Assembly: GCA_030407005.1 (NCBI GenBank)
Contig: JAUDYN010000001.1
Coordinates: 2,418,001 to 2,482,000 of the forward strand
From: Desarmillaria ectypa
Lineage: Eukaryota; Basidiomycota; Agaricomycetes; Agaricales; Physalacriaceae
Reading direction: 5' to 3'
Length of the DNA: 64,000 nt
This document shows, piece by piece, positions 24,018-35,566 of this stretch. The position numbers and the translations under genes were made by a program. The notes below the pieces were generated by a model. The model was not told the DNA's origin. It ran no database searches and saw only the letters and a program-made list of their open reading frames with translations. The number at the start of each line of letters is the position of its first letter. Position 1 is the stretch's first letter.

Positions 24018-27000
24018 ATGTCCGCCCTCCACATCGACTATGACAGCGATGACATGCGTGTCGACTCGGACGACCAGTCTCGCCTCCACGACGCTGACGC
24101 TGATGCCGACGCTGATTCTGACGACGAGGCCACCGCTATGGACCTTGTAACCGACGTCGTTCTCCATGTCCCCAGCCTCTATTCTCGCCCTGTATGTCTT
24201 TCCTCGCTTGTTCATCGTCCTGACGCTGGCTTACGGCCCCTTTCTCCCTCAGGGTGATGCGGATTCTGTTCGTCGCCCTCATCCTCTCCTGCTCCCTGTG
24301 TTCTCAACTAATCTTTTTGTCTTTAGGGCTACGAAGATGAAGTAGAAGAGGAGGAAGAAGAAGAAGAAGACGACGACGAGGACGGCACCTACGCCGACGA
24401 GGAGTCCGTGAAGAAGAAGGTACCGCGAAAAAAGAAACGTCCCTCTGTCCCTGCCGCCACAAAACCACGTAGTATGTCTTGCACTTGTCTCTATTTGCCA
24501 CCCGTTAACTTTTGTTAGTCCCTGCCCGCCATACATCGCCCTCCGATTCTGGTTCCGATTACGGTGTTCGTTCCAAGAAGAAGAGAAAGTCGCGCTCATC
24601 AGCCGATGAAGTGCGCGTTTCCAGCCGTGGCAACAAGGTCCCAAATTACGTCGATGATGTGCAAGACTTTGAAAAGTTTGACGAGGAAGACCATGACAAC
24701 GGCTACTATGCAAACAACAGCATCCAGTATCAGGAAGAGGATGAGATAGAGCTTGTTCTGAGCCACTGTCGTGACGAAGGCCGAGAAAATGACCTCGAGG
24801 ATCTATGGTTTGACAATATTGTACGTTAGCTAGGATAACAGTTTCTCGACCTCGACTAACCTTTTGACTTAGCGCTTCCATATCAAATGGAAAAACTTTT
24901 CACATCTACACAATACTGATGAGACGTATGAATTTTTGAAGCGTTTCAAGGGCCTCAAGCGTGTCGACAATTATATCAAGGGGTACAAGATATGGCAAGC
25001 CCGACTACAAGCACCAGGATTATCTCGTGAAGATCAGGTAGCCCACTTCGGCATATCACTCGTATCTTTGATCTCTGATTCAAACACAGGAAGCCCTCTT
25101 GTTAGAGAAGGAACGGGAAAAAGAGGACCTAGAAACTTTCCGCACAGTTGAACGAATCATCACCCATCGGGAAGGTGCAGAGGGCGAGGTAGAGTACTTT
25201 TGCAAGTGGACCAACCTCAACTATAGCTCCTGCACGTGGGAGTTACAGAAGGACGTCAATCCCATTGCCAAAGAGCAGATCGAAGCCTATCGACATCGCG
25301 AAGCGGAAGCTAAATTTCCATACAAGAGCGTCTCATATGCTAGAAATGGTCGCCCTACCTTCCAACCCATGGACAAGTCTCCGGATTATATATCAGAGAC
25401 TGGCTGTGAGTTGAAGGACTTCCAGCTGACTGGCCTTAATTGGCTCGCCTACCTGTGGAGCCAAGGACAGAATGGCATCCTTGCCGATGAAATGGGACTT
25501 GGAAAGGTACGGTGCCGACCTGTATATTTTATCAACCACTCAGCGTTCCCTCTAGACTGTGCAGTCCGTCTCATTTCTCTCCTACCTTTTTCATGAAATG
25601 CACCAGTATGGTCCCTTTCTTGTGGTTGTTCCACTGTCGACTATCACTGCTTGGCAAATGCAGTTTTCTCTATGGGCGCCGGATATCAATGTCATCACAT
25701 ATATCGGAAACACCACTGCTCGCGAAGTTATTCGCACTTATGAGTTCGGAACATCAAATAAACGTCTTAAGATGAATGTATTACTGACGACCTATGAGCT
25801 GACATTGAAGGACGTCAAGCAGTTGGGCGATATCAAGTGGCAGGCGCTCGTTGTCGATGAGGTATTTTTATTATTTGAATTACACGTTAGTTCGTTAGTA
25901 TGCTTACCTTTGCTCCTAGGCGCATCGTTTGAAGAATTCAGCCAGTTTGTTGTACGAGTCCCTCCAAGCCTTTTCCGCAGCATCAAAACTGCTTATCACC
26001 GGCACTCCTTTGCAAAACAATGTCAAAGGTTCGTCACCCGTGGCTCTCATATTCGTCTCTTACTGGTTTCTCAGAACTCATGGCCTTGATGCACTTTTTA
26101 ATGCCTGAGAAATGTGAGCTCTGTTCCATTCATGTCTTCTACATTTTCTGATTTTTGCCGATGCAGTCGCTCTGAGTGATGAATTTGACTTGAACGATGC
26201 GGACCACGAGTCAAGGATCCAGGAGCTGCATAAGCAGCTAGAATCTTTTATGCTGCGAAGATTGAAGCGAGATGTCCTGAAGTCTCTGCCCTCCAAAAGT
26301 GAACGCATCTTGCGAGTGGAAATGAGTGCCCTCCAAACCCATTTCTACAAGAACATCTTGACGAAGGTTACACTTTCTTAGCTCTTTTCATAACTTCGTT
26401 CTCAAAGCCAGTCACAGAACTTCCAAGGCCTGGTTAAAAGTGCCAATGGAAACAACAACATCAGTCTGTTAAACATAGGTGCTTCTGGTCTTGCTTTCTT
26501 GCAGACATCGTGCTTATATCCTCATGGTAGCCATGGAGCTCAAGAAAGCAGCTAATCATCCATATCTATTCGATGGAGCGGAAATTCGTACAGATAATGA
26601 TGAAGAGACGCTGAAAGGTCTTGTGATGAACAGCGGCAAGATGGTGCTGCTGGACAAACTTCTCGCCCGTCTCCGGCAAGACGGACATCGAGTGTTGATT
26701 TTTAGTCAAATGGTCAGAATGCTGGATATCCTGAGCGATTATATGAGCCTTCGGGGCTATCTTCATCAACGCTTAGATGGAATGGTGTCTTCTGAAGCTC
26801 GGAAGAAGTCGATAGATCACTTTAACGCTCCCGGTTCGCAGGATTTCGCTTTCCTACTGTCGACCCGTGCTGGTGGGCTGGGAATCAACTTGGAGACTGC
26901 AGATACTGTTGTGATATTCGATGTGAGTATCTCGTTATACCGCACCTTCCTCAGAAATCTTACCGTTTTACAGAGCGACTGGAATCCTCAGAATGACCTT

Positions 27001-29192
27001 CAGGCGATGGCTCGTGCACATCGAATTGGACAGAAATCGCATGTTAGCGTCTACCGCTTCGTCAGTAAGGACACTATGGAAGAAGATGTGTTAGAACGTG
27101 CCAAGAAGAAAATGGTTCTTGAATATGCTAGTAAGATATTTTAACTTCTCTAAGCGATCAGCCCTCAATTTCCTCCCAGTAATCAACCAGATGGACACTA
27201 GTCAAGCGCATCTCAGTTCCAAGGCCAATCAGCTGCGGGATTCGTCGAAACCAGAAAATTTGAGCAAGGACGAACTGACGGCGGTACTGAAATACGGGGC
27301 CCAAAAAATGTACGGTACTGCTTCCTTTTGATTGCTCGTTTCTCATAAAGCGCCTAGGTTTGACAAAGATGACTCTCAACAAAGTCAAAAACTCGATGAG
27401 ATGGATCTCGATGATATACTGAATCGTGCGGAGGACCACGAAACGATGGAAGGTGGTGACGGAGGAACATCACTTGGTGGTGAAGGATTCTTGTCGCAAT
27501 TTGCGGCCGTGAGCGATGTGAAGAACGACATGAACTGGGAGGATATCATACCTCTGGAAGAACGGCAGAAATTCGAGAAGGAGGAGGATAGTCGTAAGGC
27601 CGAGGAGTTCGCAGCCGAGGAGTCGCGGGATCGAAAGCGTACTCATGCTCAAGTGTCCTATGAGGGCATGGACGTAGACCATCCTCCTTCCACTTCGGCG
27701 CCTAAGAAGCCCAAAAATCCGGGACCGACTCGGAAGTCAGCCAGTCAGAAGGCGATGGAACTGAAGGAGAGAGACGTACGGGTGTTGATCAGGAGTTTGC
27801 AACGATGGGGAGATATACGGCAGCGATATGACGTTATAGTGAGTTGGTCGTCTTCAATGTCTGCTTGTACTCAACAAGGATCCTTAGGTGACCGAAGCAA
27901 AACTTGCAGACAAAAACAAGGGCATGATTTTAGATGTAGCTGATGATATCATCGCTATCTGTGCGCAAGCTGTTAAAGACAGTGAAGAGCAGAAGCGCCA
28001 CCGAATAGACGCTGGCGAAACGTTGACGAATGCTCAGAAGAGCAAAGCGGTCTTGGTAACTTGCCGCGGCGTAGGCAACATCAACGCCGAAACTGTTCTG
28101 TCTCGTCATCGCGATCTACGGACTCTCTACGACATTCTTTCGGAGCTTCCAGACCCTTACAAATGGTCGATCCCAGTTGACAATATTAGACCGACACTGA
28201 ACTGGTCAGGCCGGTGGGGTCCCCAAGACGATTCGATGCTTCTCGTCGGTGCATACCTATATGGCTTTGGGAATTGGGAAACGATGGCTAAGGATGAGAA
28301 ATTGGGTCTTGAAGGCAAATTTTTCCTTGAAGAAGGCAAGAAAGGAGAAGACGCCGCGAGCCGCCCAATCCCAAACGCAATCCATCTTGTACGGCGTGGT
28401 GACTATCTACTCGGCATTCTTCGAGAGCACGACGAGAAATTACGTTCCTATGAGAGCTCTATACGCACCAAAGTCAAATCTTCAGCGTCACCTCCGCCGA
28501 TAGCTTCGACGTCCCATGGCCTCAAGCGTCGTGCAGAAAGTGAGGCTGTAGCGTCAGTCGACGATAACAGCTCCAGGAAACGCAAACGTCGTCCAACACC
28601 AACTTTCACGGATTCAGAGTCTTCAGATGAATGGTCAGTTCTTCAGTTACTGATGAGAGCCTCGACTAATTCAAAATATGCAGTCCATCCATGGACGAAG
28701 CTGCAACGAAAGAAGAATTACGGCCAGTCAAGAAGCAGCTGGCGAGTAGCCTTACTTGTATTACGTGCCGCAATCCTAACATTGCTCCAGAAACAGCTCA
28801 AATTGTCTGGAGAGGACATGCCTCGCGACAACAAAGTTGCAATTCTGAAAGATTCCCTTGCTGCAATTGGACGTCGCATTGAGACCGTCTTGAACAATAA
28901 GGATGCTGCTGGCGAAGACCGGGAACGGTGGCGGCGGCATCTGTGGACGTGAGTTCGGTGTCTACATTTATATGACGAAACCAATTATGTCCCTAGATTC
29001 GTGACACTTTTCTGGCCCAAGAAAGTCAAGGCATCAAAATTGGAAGAAATACATGCAAAGATGGTCATGAAGGAGGGTGCACCGAGAGCTGCATCAGAAT
29101 CAAGTTCTTCCAAGAAGCCTCGAACAAGTAATACTATATCAAAAGCGAATGGCTCCAGCGCCTCAAGGACTAATGGTAAATCTCATCGATAA
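24018..29192 (+). CDS. CHD1: CHD1 chromatin-remodelling ATPase
   Basis: CHD1 is a nuclear SNF2-family motor that slides and spaces nucleosomes in transcribed genes. After a very acidic N-terminus (Asp/Ala repeats, then a Glu run) come tandem chromodomains: [13 protein letters not shown] with [13 protein letters not shown], and [18 protein letters not shown]. The ATPase motor follows: [26 protein letters not shown] (motif I), the DEAH box split by an intron near 25.86 kb (VVDE|AHRLKN), and C-lobe motifs [24 protein letters not shown] and ARAHRIGQK. Further on are the SANT/SLIDE region ([14 protein letters not shown]) and the C-terminal CHCT domain ([20 protein letters not shown]). Stop at 29190-29192. 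ATG 24018 has good context; 23955 is in frame and would add 21 residues. About 15 introns. Identification is certain. Confidence 0.95.
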
Positions 29193-29523
29193 CGTTACTG
29201 TCTGTATGTTGCCCTCTTTCGTTTCTCGATCCACCCTACACCTATTATATATACTCTCCGCGCTGTCCTCCTGCAACCTTGTACTATCCATTGTAGAATC
29301 TCTGATGCCTTGGAAACCATTTCTCTTGTCATGAGGAATGAGGACCTGATCGTTGAGTCGGGCAACCGGTTAACTTGAAGGATCAGGGTGAAATTGCACA
29401 AGAGGCCGCCTATATAGCGACCTGCTCTAGTGTAAGGTCTGGCACAATACGGTGGGTAGTCTTGAGAGCTAAGGACTGGCATGGATAATAGTTCTGTACT
29501 TGGGGTGTGACATAACTTACCTC
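29193..29523. other. Intergenic, 3' ends of convergent genes
   Basis: About 331 bp between the stops of CHD1 and the next minus-strand gene. Probably 3' UTR; no ORF or repeat of note. Confidence 0.4.
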
Positions 29524-30442
29524 TCATCGCACATTCACACGAATACCGGATTTTGATTGTGCGATGTCAACACTAACAATAGGCAGCTCTGGATTTCCGC
29601 TTGTCCGACGCGGAGGCCTTTCGGAGATCGAGGCATGGGGCTCTTGTTCGTCAATCGTTTGCAAACGAGTACGGGTCAGAGAGGCTAGACAGCCATTAGC
29701 CATGCAAACACTTTGAACAAAAGACGGACGCACCTTGTATTATCTTCGTGTCAGCCTCGCGATGGAAGCTCTTCATAAGCGTAGAATAACGCTTTACTTG
29801 CCAGCTAAGCTGTGATGCAAGAGCTGTGTTACCCTGCTCAATGGCCCATTTCTTTTCCTCCTTAAAACGACGACGTTCGCTGTCAGCCAGGGAAGCTCGA
29901 GTGCGTAACGCCGCGACTTCGCGATCCAAAGGACTCATTGAGCCTCTGGGACCAATCATTTCCGAATTGGAATCAACAGAAGTAATGTCGGACGTGGTGT
30001 GTCTGGATGTGTTATGGCGTTGAGGATCTCGTTCGGTGGTTCTGCGACGGTGACGTGAAGAACGCTCCCGGTCACGATCCTGGGTCGTGTGGCCGTTTGC
30101 AAGTGTAGGATGAGTCTTCTTGCTACGTTTTTCTTTTGGCTTGTCAAAGACTCCTGACAGAATTTCTGTGCAGATGACTCCGAGCGCGACACCAACCAGG
30201 GTAACGATAGGCTTCGTAATGTCCTGGGTGAACGAAAATTCGACAAAAACCTTTGCAGCGATGCTGAAAGCGACGGGAATGCCAAGGTTGTACTGCTTGA
30301 AGGCGTACCAAAGCGCAACGCCCTGCCAAACTCCCACCAAAATAGAGGCCTGCAATGACGACTCATCCGAGCGCGTGAATTGATCCAGTAGAATGCGAGC
30401 ACCTATACCAAGAAGGAGTGCAGGTGCCGTCGAGACTGTCAT
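29524..30442 (-). CDS. Unknown four-span membrane protein with coiled tail
   Basis: I do not recognise this family. Two exons (29734-30442 and 29524-29684) fit exactly, giving 289 residues. The first 100 residues hold four hydrophobic stretches: PALLLGIGARILL, SILVGVWQGVALWYAF, LGIPVAFSIAAKVFVEF and PIVTLVGVALGVICTEIL. A strongly basic, Arg/His-rich linker follows (RERSSRHRRR). Next is a charged, likely helical segment (REVAALRTRASLADSERRRFK) and a short tail ending GIRVNVR. The arrangement suggests a small integral membrane protein with a cytosolic helical tail. Clear splice sites and a sensible layout argue for a real gene. Its location, partners and role are unknown. It converges with CHD1. 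Confidence 0.75.
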
Positions 30443-31893
30443 AACAGGCGTTCACCATCGACCGCCACGAGTGTAATGAGCAAAAATTTGGCATACTGAA
30501 GGTTGCCTCGAGGCAATTCGATGATAGGCCGGCAACACGTGGGATTTTACGTAAACACCTCACTTTTGGTTCTCTAGAGTCGGCCAATACATTCCTTTTC
30601 CTGCTTCTATCATATAGACGTTTCGCGGGGCGGCTGGGGCTCGAGAACTTGGTTAAGGAACTTCTCAGTGGGAAAGTGCTGGTGAGATTTGACCGGCTTG
30701 CATTGATCTGACATAGAGCGGCTGAATGCAGGAAATCTTGTTCTGCTGAGTCTTGAATTCCGCATTTGTAGCATTTTCTCCTGGATAACATCTGTGCTAT
30801 CCTGTGCTATCCTTTCAGTGATAAGCGACAAGTGCAGTACTAGTGACCCAGTGCGTGTGACCGACGGGCCCTCTGCCAGTGTCACTAGGACATGTGGGCA
30901 GCTTCTGTTTCTTGATCAAGCTCGTGATTTTGCCCTCATCGTCTACCTAAGTACTATTCTGTGCTTTGATGGTACGCTTCTTCTCTACATTCTCCGGCGC
31001 ACAATAATGCGCCAGCCGGCACGGCTCAGCTGCGACAATGCAGTACTGTTCGGCATATATAATGGGCAACTCTGAGGTTCGTTTGTTTCCCAGGCTCAAG
31101 ACCGTTAATTGGGCTCGTCAGAATTGGCTTGGGTCTACTCAGGGACATCGACCAAGAAAAAAACTCCCTTCCCACATATATCTGCTACTTGAATATGTCT
31201 TCCAACAGTATGGAAACGCGAAAATTCCATCCGTTTCACATTGATCCGACATGGCTTTTTTACAAATATAATGCGAACTCGGTGTGTGCGTACTTTCTTG
31301 CAACGCTACTAGCCCATAGTACATTGCCTCACCGTTGTTACCGTTGTCACCGTAGGTGGAATTGGTGAAGCCCTCCCAGTAAGTATATAATATCGTCCAT
31401 TTCAGTAGCGACGCTTCAAAATGCGTGGTCTGCGCTCGAAAATACATGGAGTGACGATATAGACACAGCCTACCGTTCTGTCGTTCTGTATGGACCTTTG
31501 CGGACGCTCACGCTCGTGCATGTGACCGATAACAATCGCTCCCGGGTGCAGTTGCTTTTCTTCCAAGTTTGCCATCGTGACCTTAAGTTCGCGGGAGACA
31601 AAGTTAAGGAAGAACATACTTTTGCGCAATATCCTCATTGTAACTTGTGTTAAGCATAGCATGTGCATCCTTTCATCCAGCTGACAGCTGGTATTCGTGA
31701 GAAAAATGCTTGTAGCACACATGGAATCATGCCTTCTTCCGTTTTATACTGCTCTTCAACTGGTCTCATGAGCTCAACGTTTGGTCGCATGTAATATATA
31801 TGGCTTGCTGGCAACAAGTCATGGGGGTCCTTTGGCTTTCGCAGCTGATTTAGTGATTCGCAAACCTGAAGGCCGGTTAGTGTGTCTGTCGAC
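30443..31893. other. Gene-poor stretch
   Basis: About 1.45 kb without a gene I can support. Frames of 90-140 codons occur on both strands, but none has a family motif or a splice pattern. A direct repeat of TGTGCTATCC lies near 30793-30813. Part of it is the promoter of the HsbA-like gene. Confidence 0.45.
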
Positions 31894-31899
31894 TATAAA
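31894..31899 (+). promoter_or_regulatory. Candidate TATA box of the HsbA-like gene
   Basis: TATAAA, 42 bp before the ATG at 31941. The distance fits a short 5' leader, as seen in many highly expressed secreted-protein genes. No experimental support. Confidence 0.4.
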
Positions 31900-31940
31900 G
31901 TAATCCAAATCGTTCCGCATCAGCAGCAAGCATATTCACA

Positions 31941-32721
31941 ATGGTCCAAATTCCCACTGCACTAGTTCTTCTCCTTTCTGTCGTCACTGCGAGCTTTGCA
32001 CTTGTTACAAAGCGCACTGTTGCACAAGTCGAGGCTGACATTGCCAACATTGCAACCCAAGTCAACGCGCTCGACAATTCCATCAAGGCCTTTCCGAATA
32101 CCGGAGGAAGCCTGATCAGTGCTCTCGTAGGATACTTCCTATGCCATTGAACTACCGCTGACACTTTCATCGTGTAGGCTATCCACAGTAGCGCAACATC
32201 ATTGATTAGTACTCTTCAGACCGCGACTACTGACACTACAGTATGCCCATATGTTGACATCCAAAGAAATTGAATAATCTTTAGAAATCTGCAGGCGACT
32301 GCTGCTTTTAGTGAAAATGACGGCGCTACCATCCTCGCATCTGTTGAGGCCTTTGAGCCAACCATTCTCGACGCTCTTACTGCCATCGTTGCGAAGCGGC
32401 CTGCCTTTCAAGGTTTGTTGATACATCAGGGCTCTCAAAGTGTTGGTGATGAAGGTTAATCATTGTATTCGGGCCAACAGCTCTCCCCATTGGTGGGATT
32501 CCTGCCTTGGTACTCCAGGATCTCCACAACCTCAACTCCGGAACTACAGCATTCTCAAATGCGTTAATTGCCAACTCACCTGTATGACTTAATTGTTATA
32601 ATCTGTCACTCTGCAGTTTTGATGTCCTTGTCTACAGGCTGATCTCTTAGACCAAGCCAACGGGATCAAATCGACGATCGGGAATGCATTTGACACTGCC
32701 ATTGCCACGTATTCGGGCTGA
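31941..32721 (+). CDS. HsbA-like hydrophobic surface-binding / cell wall protein
   Basis: A small secreted protein of the HsbA (cell wall galactomannoprotein-like) family. Members bind hydrophobic surfaces and can recruit secreted enzymes. The start MVQIPTALVLLLSVVTASFA is a clear signal peptide. Helical repeats follow: VAQVEADIANIATQVNALDN, SSATSLISTLQTATTD, EAFEPTILDALTAIVAKRP, and the end ADLLDQANGIKSTIGNAF ... ATYSG. Five exons join cleanly in frame; the acceptors GTGTAG, CTGCAG, AACAG and CTACAG are good, and the TGA is at 32719-32721. Such genes are often multicopy in Agaricomycetes and expressed in aerial or substrate-contacting hyphae. The protein has few cysteines and no obvious GPI site. 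Confidence 0.87.
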
Positions 32722-32985
32722 AAGGAGGAGAGCAAGATTTCGATATATATTGTACGCGAAATTGCGCGTTATTTTTTATTTTATTGATGTCTGCTGTGGT
32801 GATCATTGCCATGGGCGAGAATGAGTTCAGATATTGTGTTGAATATTACTGTCTTCTATTGTCACTGATTGATGCATTTAACCGTCGCTAATCAGATGGG
32901 CAGGTTATAGAAGCGCCTTAGGAAAAGTGAACGGTGAGATGTGAACAGCCTTGCCAAAACGATTGGATAAACGTACGTATTAGCG

Positions 32986-35511
32986 TCAGGATTTCTTTAC
33001 TCCACGCATCCTGTTCACTTCTTTCCACACCCTGTCCTCGACTCCTCCGCCATCCTCCGAGTCGATACATGTACGCCACCGCTCGAGATCATCAAACTCG
33101 ATATTGATTGCCCGCACAATATTGGAGAGATATCCCAAATCAGAACTTAGCTGTGCAGAACCGGCTTGTGAGAGCGTAGGAATGGAGGGGAGAACTTCCT
33201 TCGTCAGATGAGTCAGCAACGTCCGACTCAGCGAGGATAGCCATGCAGACGACACCAGCTCTGGGCTCGGCCCTTGTGTTAAGGGCCTAGTTATGCTTTG
33301 CCGCCGTGCATGCCCTACGTACACGGGTTGAGATTCCAAAGGTATCTCGGGTTCGTCAATATGCGGGAGTGTATGCAAAGAGAAGGAAAGAGCATCATCA
33401 TCAACATACACCTCGAATAACTGAGGAAGGTTTAGTAGGTTGTCCGCGACACGTTGTACTGTCTCGCTGGGCGACAAAGAGAAAAATGGAACTTGGAGTT
33501 CATTGACTTGTTGTGACTTGCCATTTTCTGGCGCGCTCCACAACGGCAGGGATGCATATCCGGACAATGGCTTCATGAGGGGCGAGAGAATAGTGCGCTG
33601 AAGACATTCTTGGCACGTCCTAGCAAGTAGATATACTGCCGCGCGTGCTTCGACCAAAAGAGGGTCGGTAGGGCGAGATTCCAGAAGGGTATGAAGATCG
33701 GGAGAGTGAAGACTGGACTGTGACAACAGTTGACTCTGGTTTGAACCAAATGTAGTCGGATCTTCGCGTGATAGGCGAAGGGTCGTGGATATCTGGGCGA
33801 GGCTGACACGAAGCTTATTCTCAAAAGATAACAATCGCTCAAAGACGCTTCGAGTGGAAGATAGAAGATGAAGGTAATGTTGGAACTCGGCCCAATCCTG
33901 TGGAGTATAATCTAGCCCAGATACGCCTTCTTCGGTAGAATTATATGTAGAAGAAGAGGGAGAAGATGCTTTACGCAGGTCGTTAGTCCGCATATCAACG
34001 AAAGACTTGAAGAAGCCATCCAACGCTTGTACAAGCCCCACTGCACCATATCCATGGGTGAAAGACACACAGCGTGTGACACTTTCTTTAGCGGCACCAA
34101 ACACGTCTACAGCTCGCTCTCGCAAAAGACGTGCATCATCCGGATCTGCGTCATCACGCGCGCTATCGTTCTTGGTAATATGACGGAGATTTTCATCGAG
34201 GAAGCGCCTCTCGAGGGAAGCATATTCAACCTGAAAATCGAGGAAGGGCTGGAAGAGCTCTTGCTCCCACTCAAGGATGCTGGAAAGCTTGGTAATGCTC
34301 TGTGTTGAGGAAGAAGAACGGGCTGGGGTGTTGCGCCAAGACATAGACATCCGCATTGAACGTCGGCGCTTGTGGGCTGTAGGTTGGGATGTCGGTGACT
34401 CAGAGGTTTCTATGGAAGTCGCAGAGTGCTTAATCTTCTCCGTTACTTTCTCTGCTGCAACAGTGAAATCCTCCGTCATTTTGAAGAGAGAAATAAGAAT
34501 TTTGAGAATAGAATCGCCGTGATGACCGAATAATGAGGTAAGCCGTTGAGCGAACGTGGGCTGAAGAGCAGACAGAACTGAAGATAGAAGTGCTGAGAGT
34601 GAGACTGCTGGGTCAGGAAAAATGAATGACATAGAGGCACATTCGAAGTTGAGGAGGGAGAGAAGATGCTCGTAGAATTTAGGAAGGAATTCGACAAGCG
34701 TCTGTGTGCCCTCCCCATCGCAATCCAATAATTGTGCATTCTGCCAGAGCGCTACCACCTCTGCTCTCCGAGAACCATTGTAATAGTTGCGAAATTCGTG
34801 TTCGCGTTGGATATCTGAAAAGATGGAGAAATAGCTCTTGCACGCTGCTAGGTCATGGACGTTGATCGCGGCAACCAAGGCAGAACTGAGGGAGGCTTCC
34901 AGCTGGTTCTGTAAATTGACCATGAGAGCGCGACGAGGGTCATATTCTGGAGTATTTTGAAAGACGACCATGCTGCGGCTGGCCTCCGAAAGTCGAGCAG
35001 CAGCTTTAGCATAATTGTGATCCGAAAGAAGTGATGTAACTTCAATTTCTAGGGTGCTCCAGCTCTCCGCCTCCCGCAGGACCTCGCGCGCCAATTCCAT
35101 GTGGCTTTTCATAGTATCCAAAACGTGGAGCTTATTGAGGGCGTCCTGGGTAGACAGAGGCACCGCCTCCTTCGCTCGGGAACGGACACGAAGGAGCCTA
35201 CTTTGGAGGGTGAGCGCACCGTCTTTCATGAAATGAAGGTCGTAGGTGAGTCTGGGAACAGCGCGAGAGACATCACGAACGGTTCTCTCCAGCTGGGACG
35301 ATGTATCTTCTGAGGCAATGTTGAGAGATGCCAGGAGCTGTGTAACGTGTTGGTCGAGTTCAGCGAGATCAACGACATCTTCCTCTCTGTCCTCGGATGT
35401 TGGCAGCGTATCGTTGATCCATGAAATGACATCGTCGTATTCGCACAGGGTATCCAATGCTTGGACACTAGATGATGGAGCAACAGTCATGGTCGGGACC
35501 AGCAATGTCAT
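32986..35511 (-). CDS. COG7: Conserved oligomeric Golgi complex subunit 7
   Basis: COG7 belongs to the tethering complex that recycles vesicles within the Golgi. The gene is a single uninterrupted frame of 841 residues, unusual among its intron-rich neighbours. Family features include YDDVISWINDTL near the start, coiled-coil segments (LAELDQHVTQLLASLN, LARE..EAESWSTLE), TSLLSDHNYAKAAARLSE, and DPRRALMVNLQNQLEASLS. The C-terminal part has LSSDLGYLSNIVRAINIEFD followed by the end NRMRGVKKS. The first ATG (35511) gives MTLLVPTMTVAPSS; the second in-frame Met (residue 8) is an alternative. Its start lies only 55 bp from the stop of the SNAPC3-like gene on the same strand. The family call is firm. 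Confidence 0.9.
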   Translation of the reverse strand: MTLLVPTMTVAPSSSVQALDTLCEYDDVISWINDTLPTSEDREEDVVDLAELDQHVTQLLASLNIASEDTSSQLERTVRDVSRAVPRLTYDLHFMKDGALTLQSRLLRVRSRAKEAVPLSTQDALNKLHVLDTMKSHMELAREVLREAESWSTLEIEVTSLLSDHNYAKAAARLSEASRSMVVFQNTPEYDPRRALMVNLQNQLEASLSSALVAAINVHDLAACKSYFSIFSDIQREHEFRNYYNGSRRAEVVALWQNAQLLDCDGEGTQTLVEFLPKFYEHLLSLLNFECASMSFIFPDPAVSLSALLSSVLSALQPTFAQRLTSLFGHHGDSILKILISLFKMTEDFTVAAEKVTEKIKHSATSIETSESPTSQPTAHKRRRSMRMSMSWRNTPARSSSSTQSITKLSSILEWEQELFQPFLDFQVEYASLERRFLDENLRHITKNDSARDDADPDDARLLRERAVDVFGAAKESVTRCVSFTHGYGAVGLVQALDGFFKSFVDMRTNDLRKASSPSSSTYNSTEEGVSGLDYTPQDWAEFQHYLHLLSSTRSVFERLLSFENKLRVSLAQISTTLRLSREDPTTFGSNQSQLLSQSSLHSPDLHTLLESRPTDPLLVEARAAVYLLARTCQECLQRTILSPLMKPLSGYASLPLWSAPENGKSQQVNELQVPFFSLSPSETVQRVADNLLNLPQLFEVYVDDDALSFSLHTLPHIDEPEIPLESQPVYVGHARRQSITRPLTQGPSPELVSSAWLSSLSRTLLTHLTKEVLPSIPTLSQAGSAQLSSDLGYLSNIVRAINIEFDDLERWRTCIDSEDGGGVEDRVWKEVNRMRGVKKS

Positions 35512-35566
35512 ATTATTACAGATACAAACAATGACGGCTAGTGAACCCGAATTTTCAATTGACCAA

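Noticed and set aside
30793..30813. Direct repeat TGTGCTATCC as a mobile-element scar
   Set aside because: Two copies only, adjacent, with no inverted ends around them; too weak.
31139..31722. Minus-strand frames of about 100 codons in the gene-poor stretch
   Set aside because: No motif, no sensible splice joins and no conserved-looking composition; likely chance.
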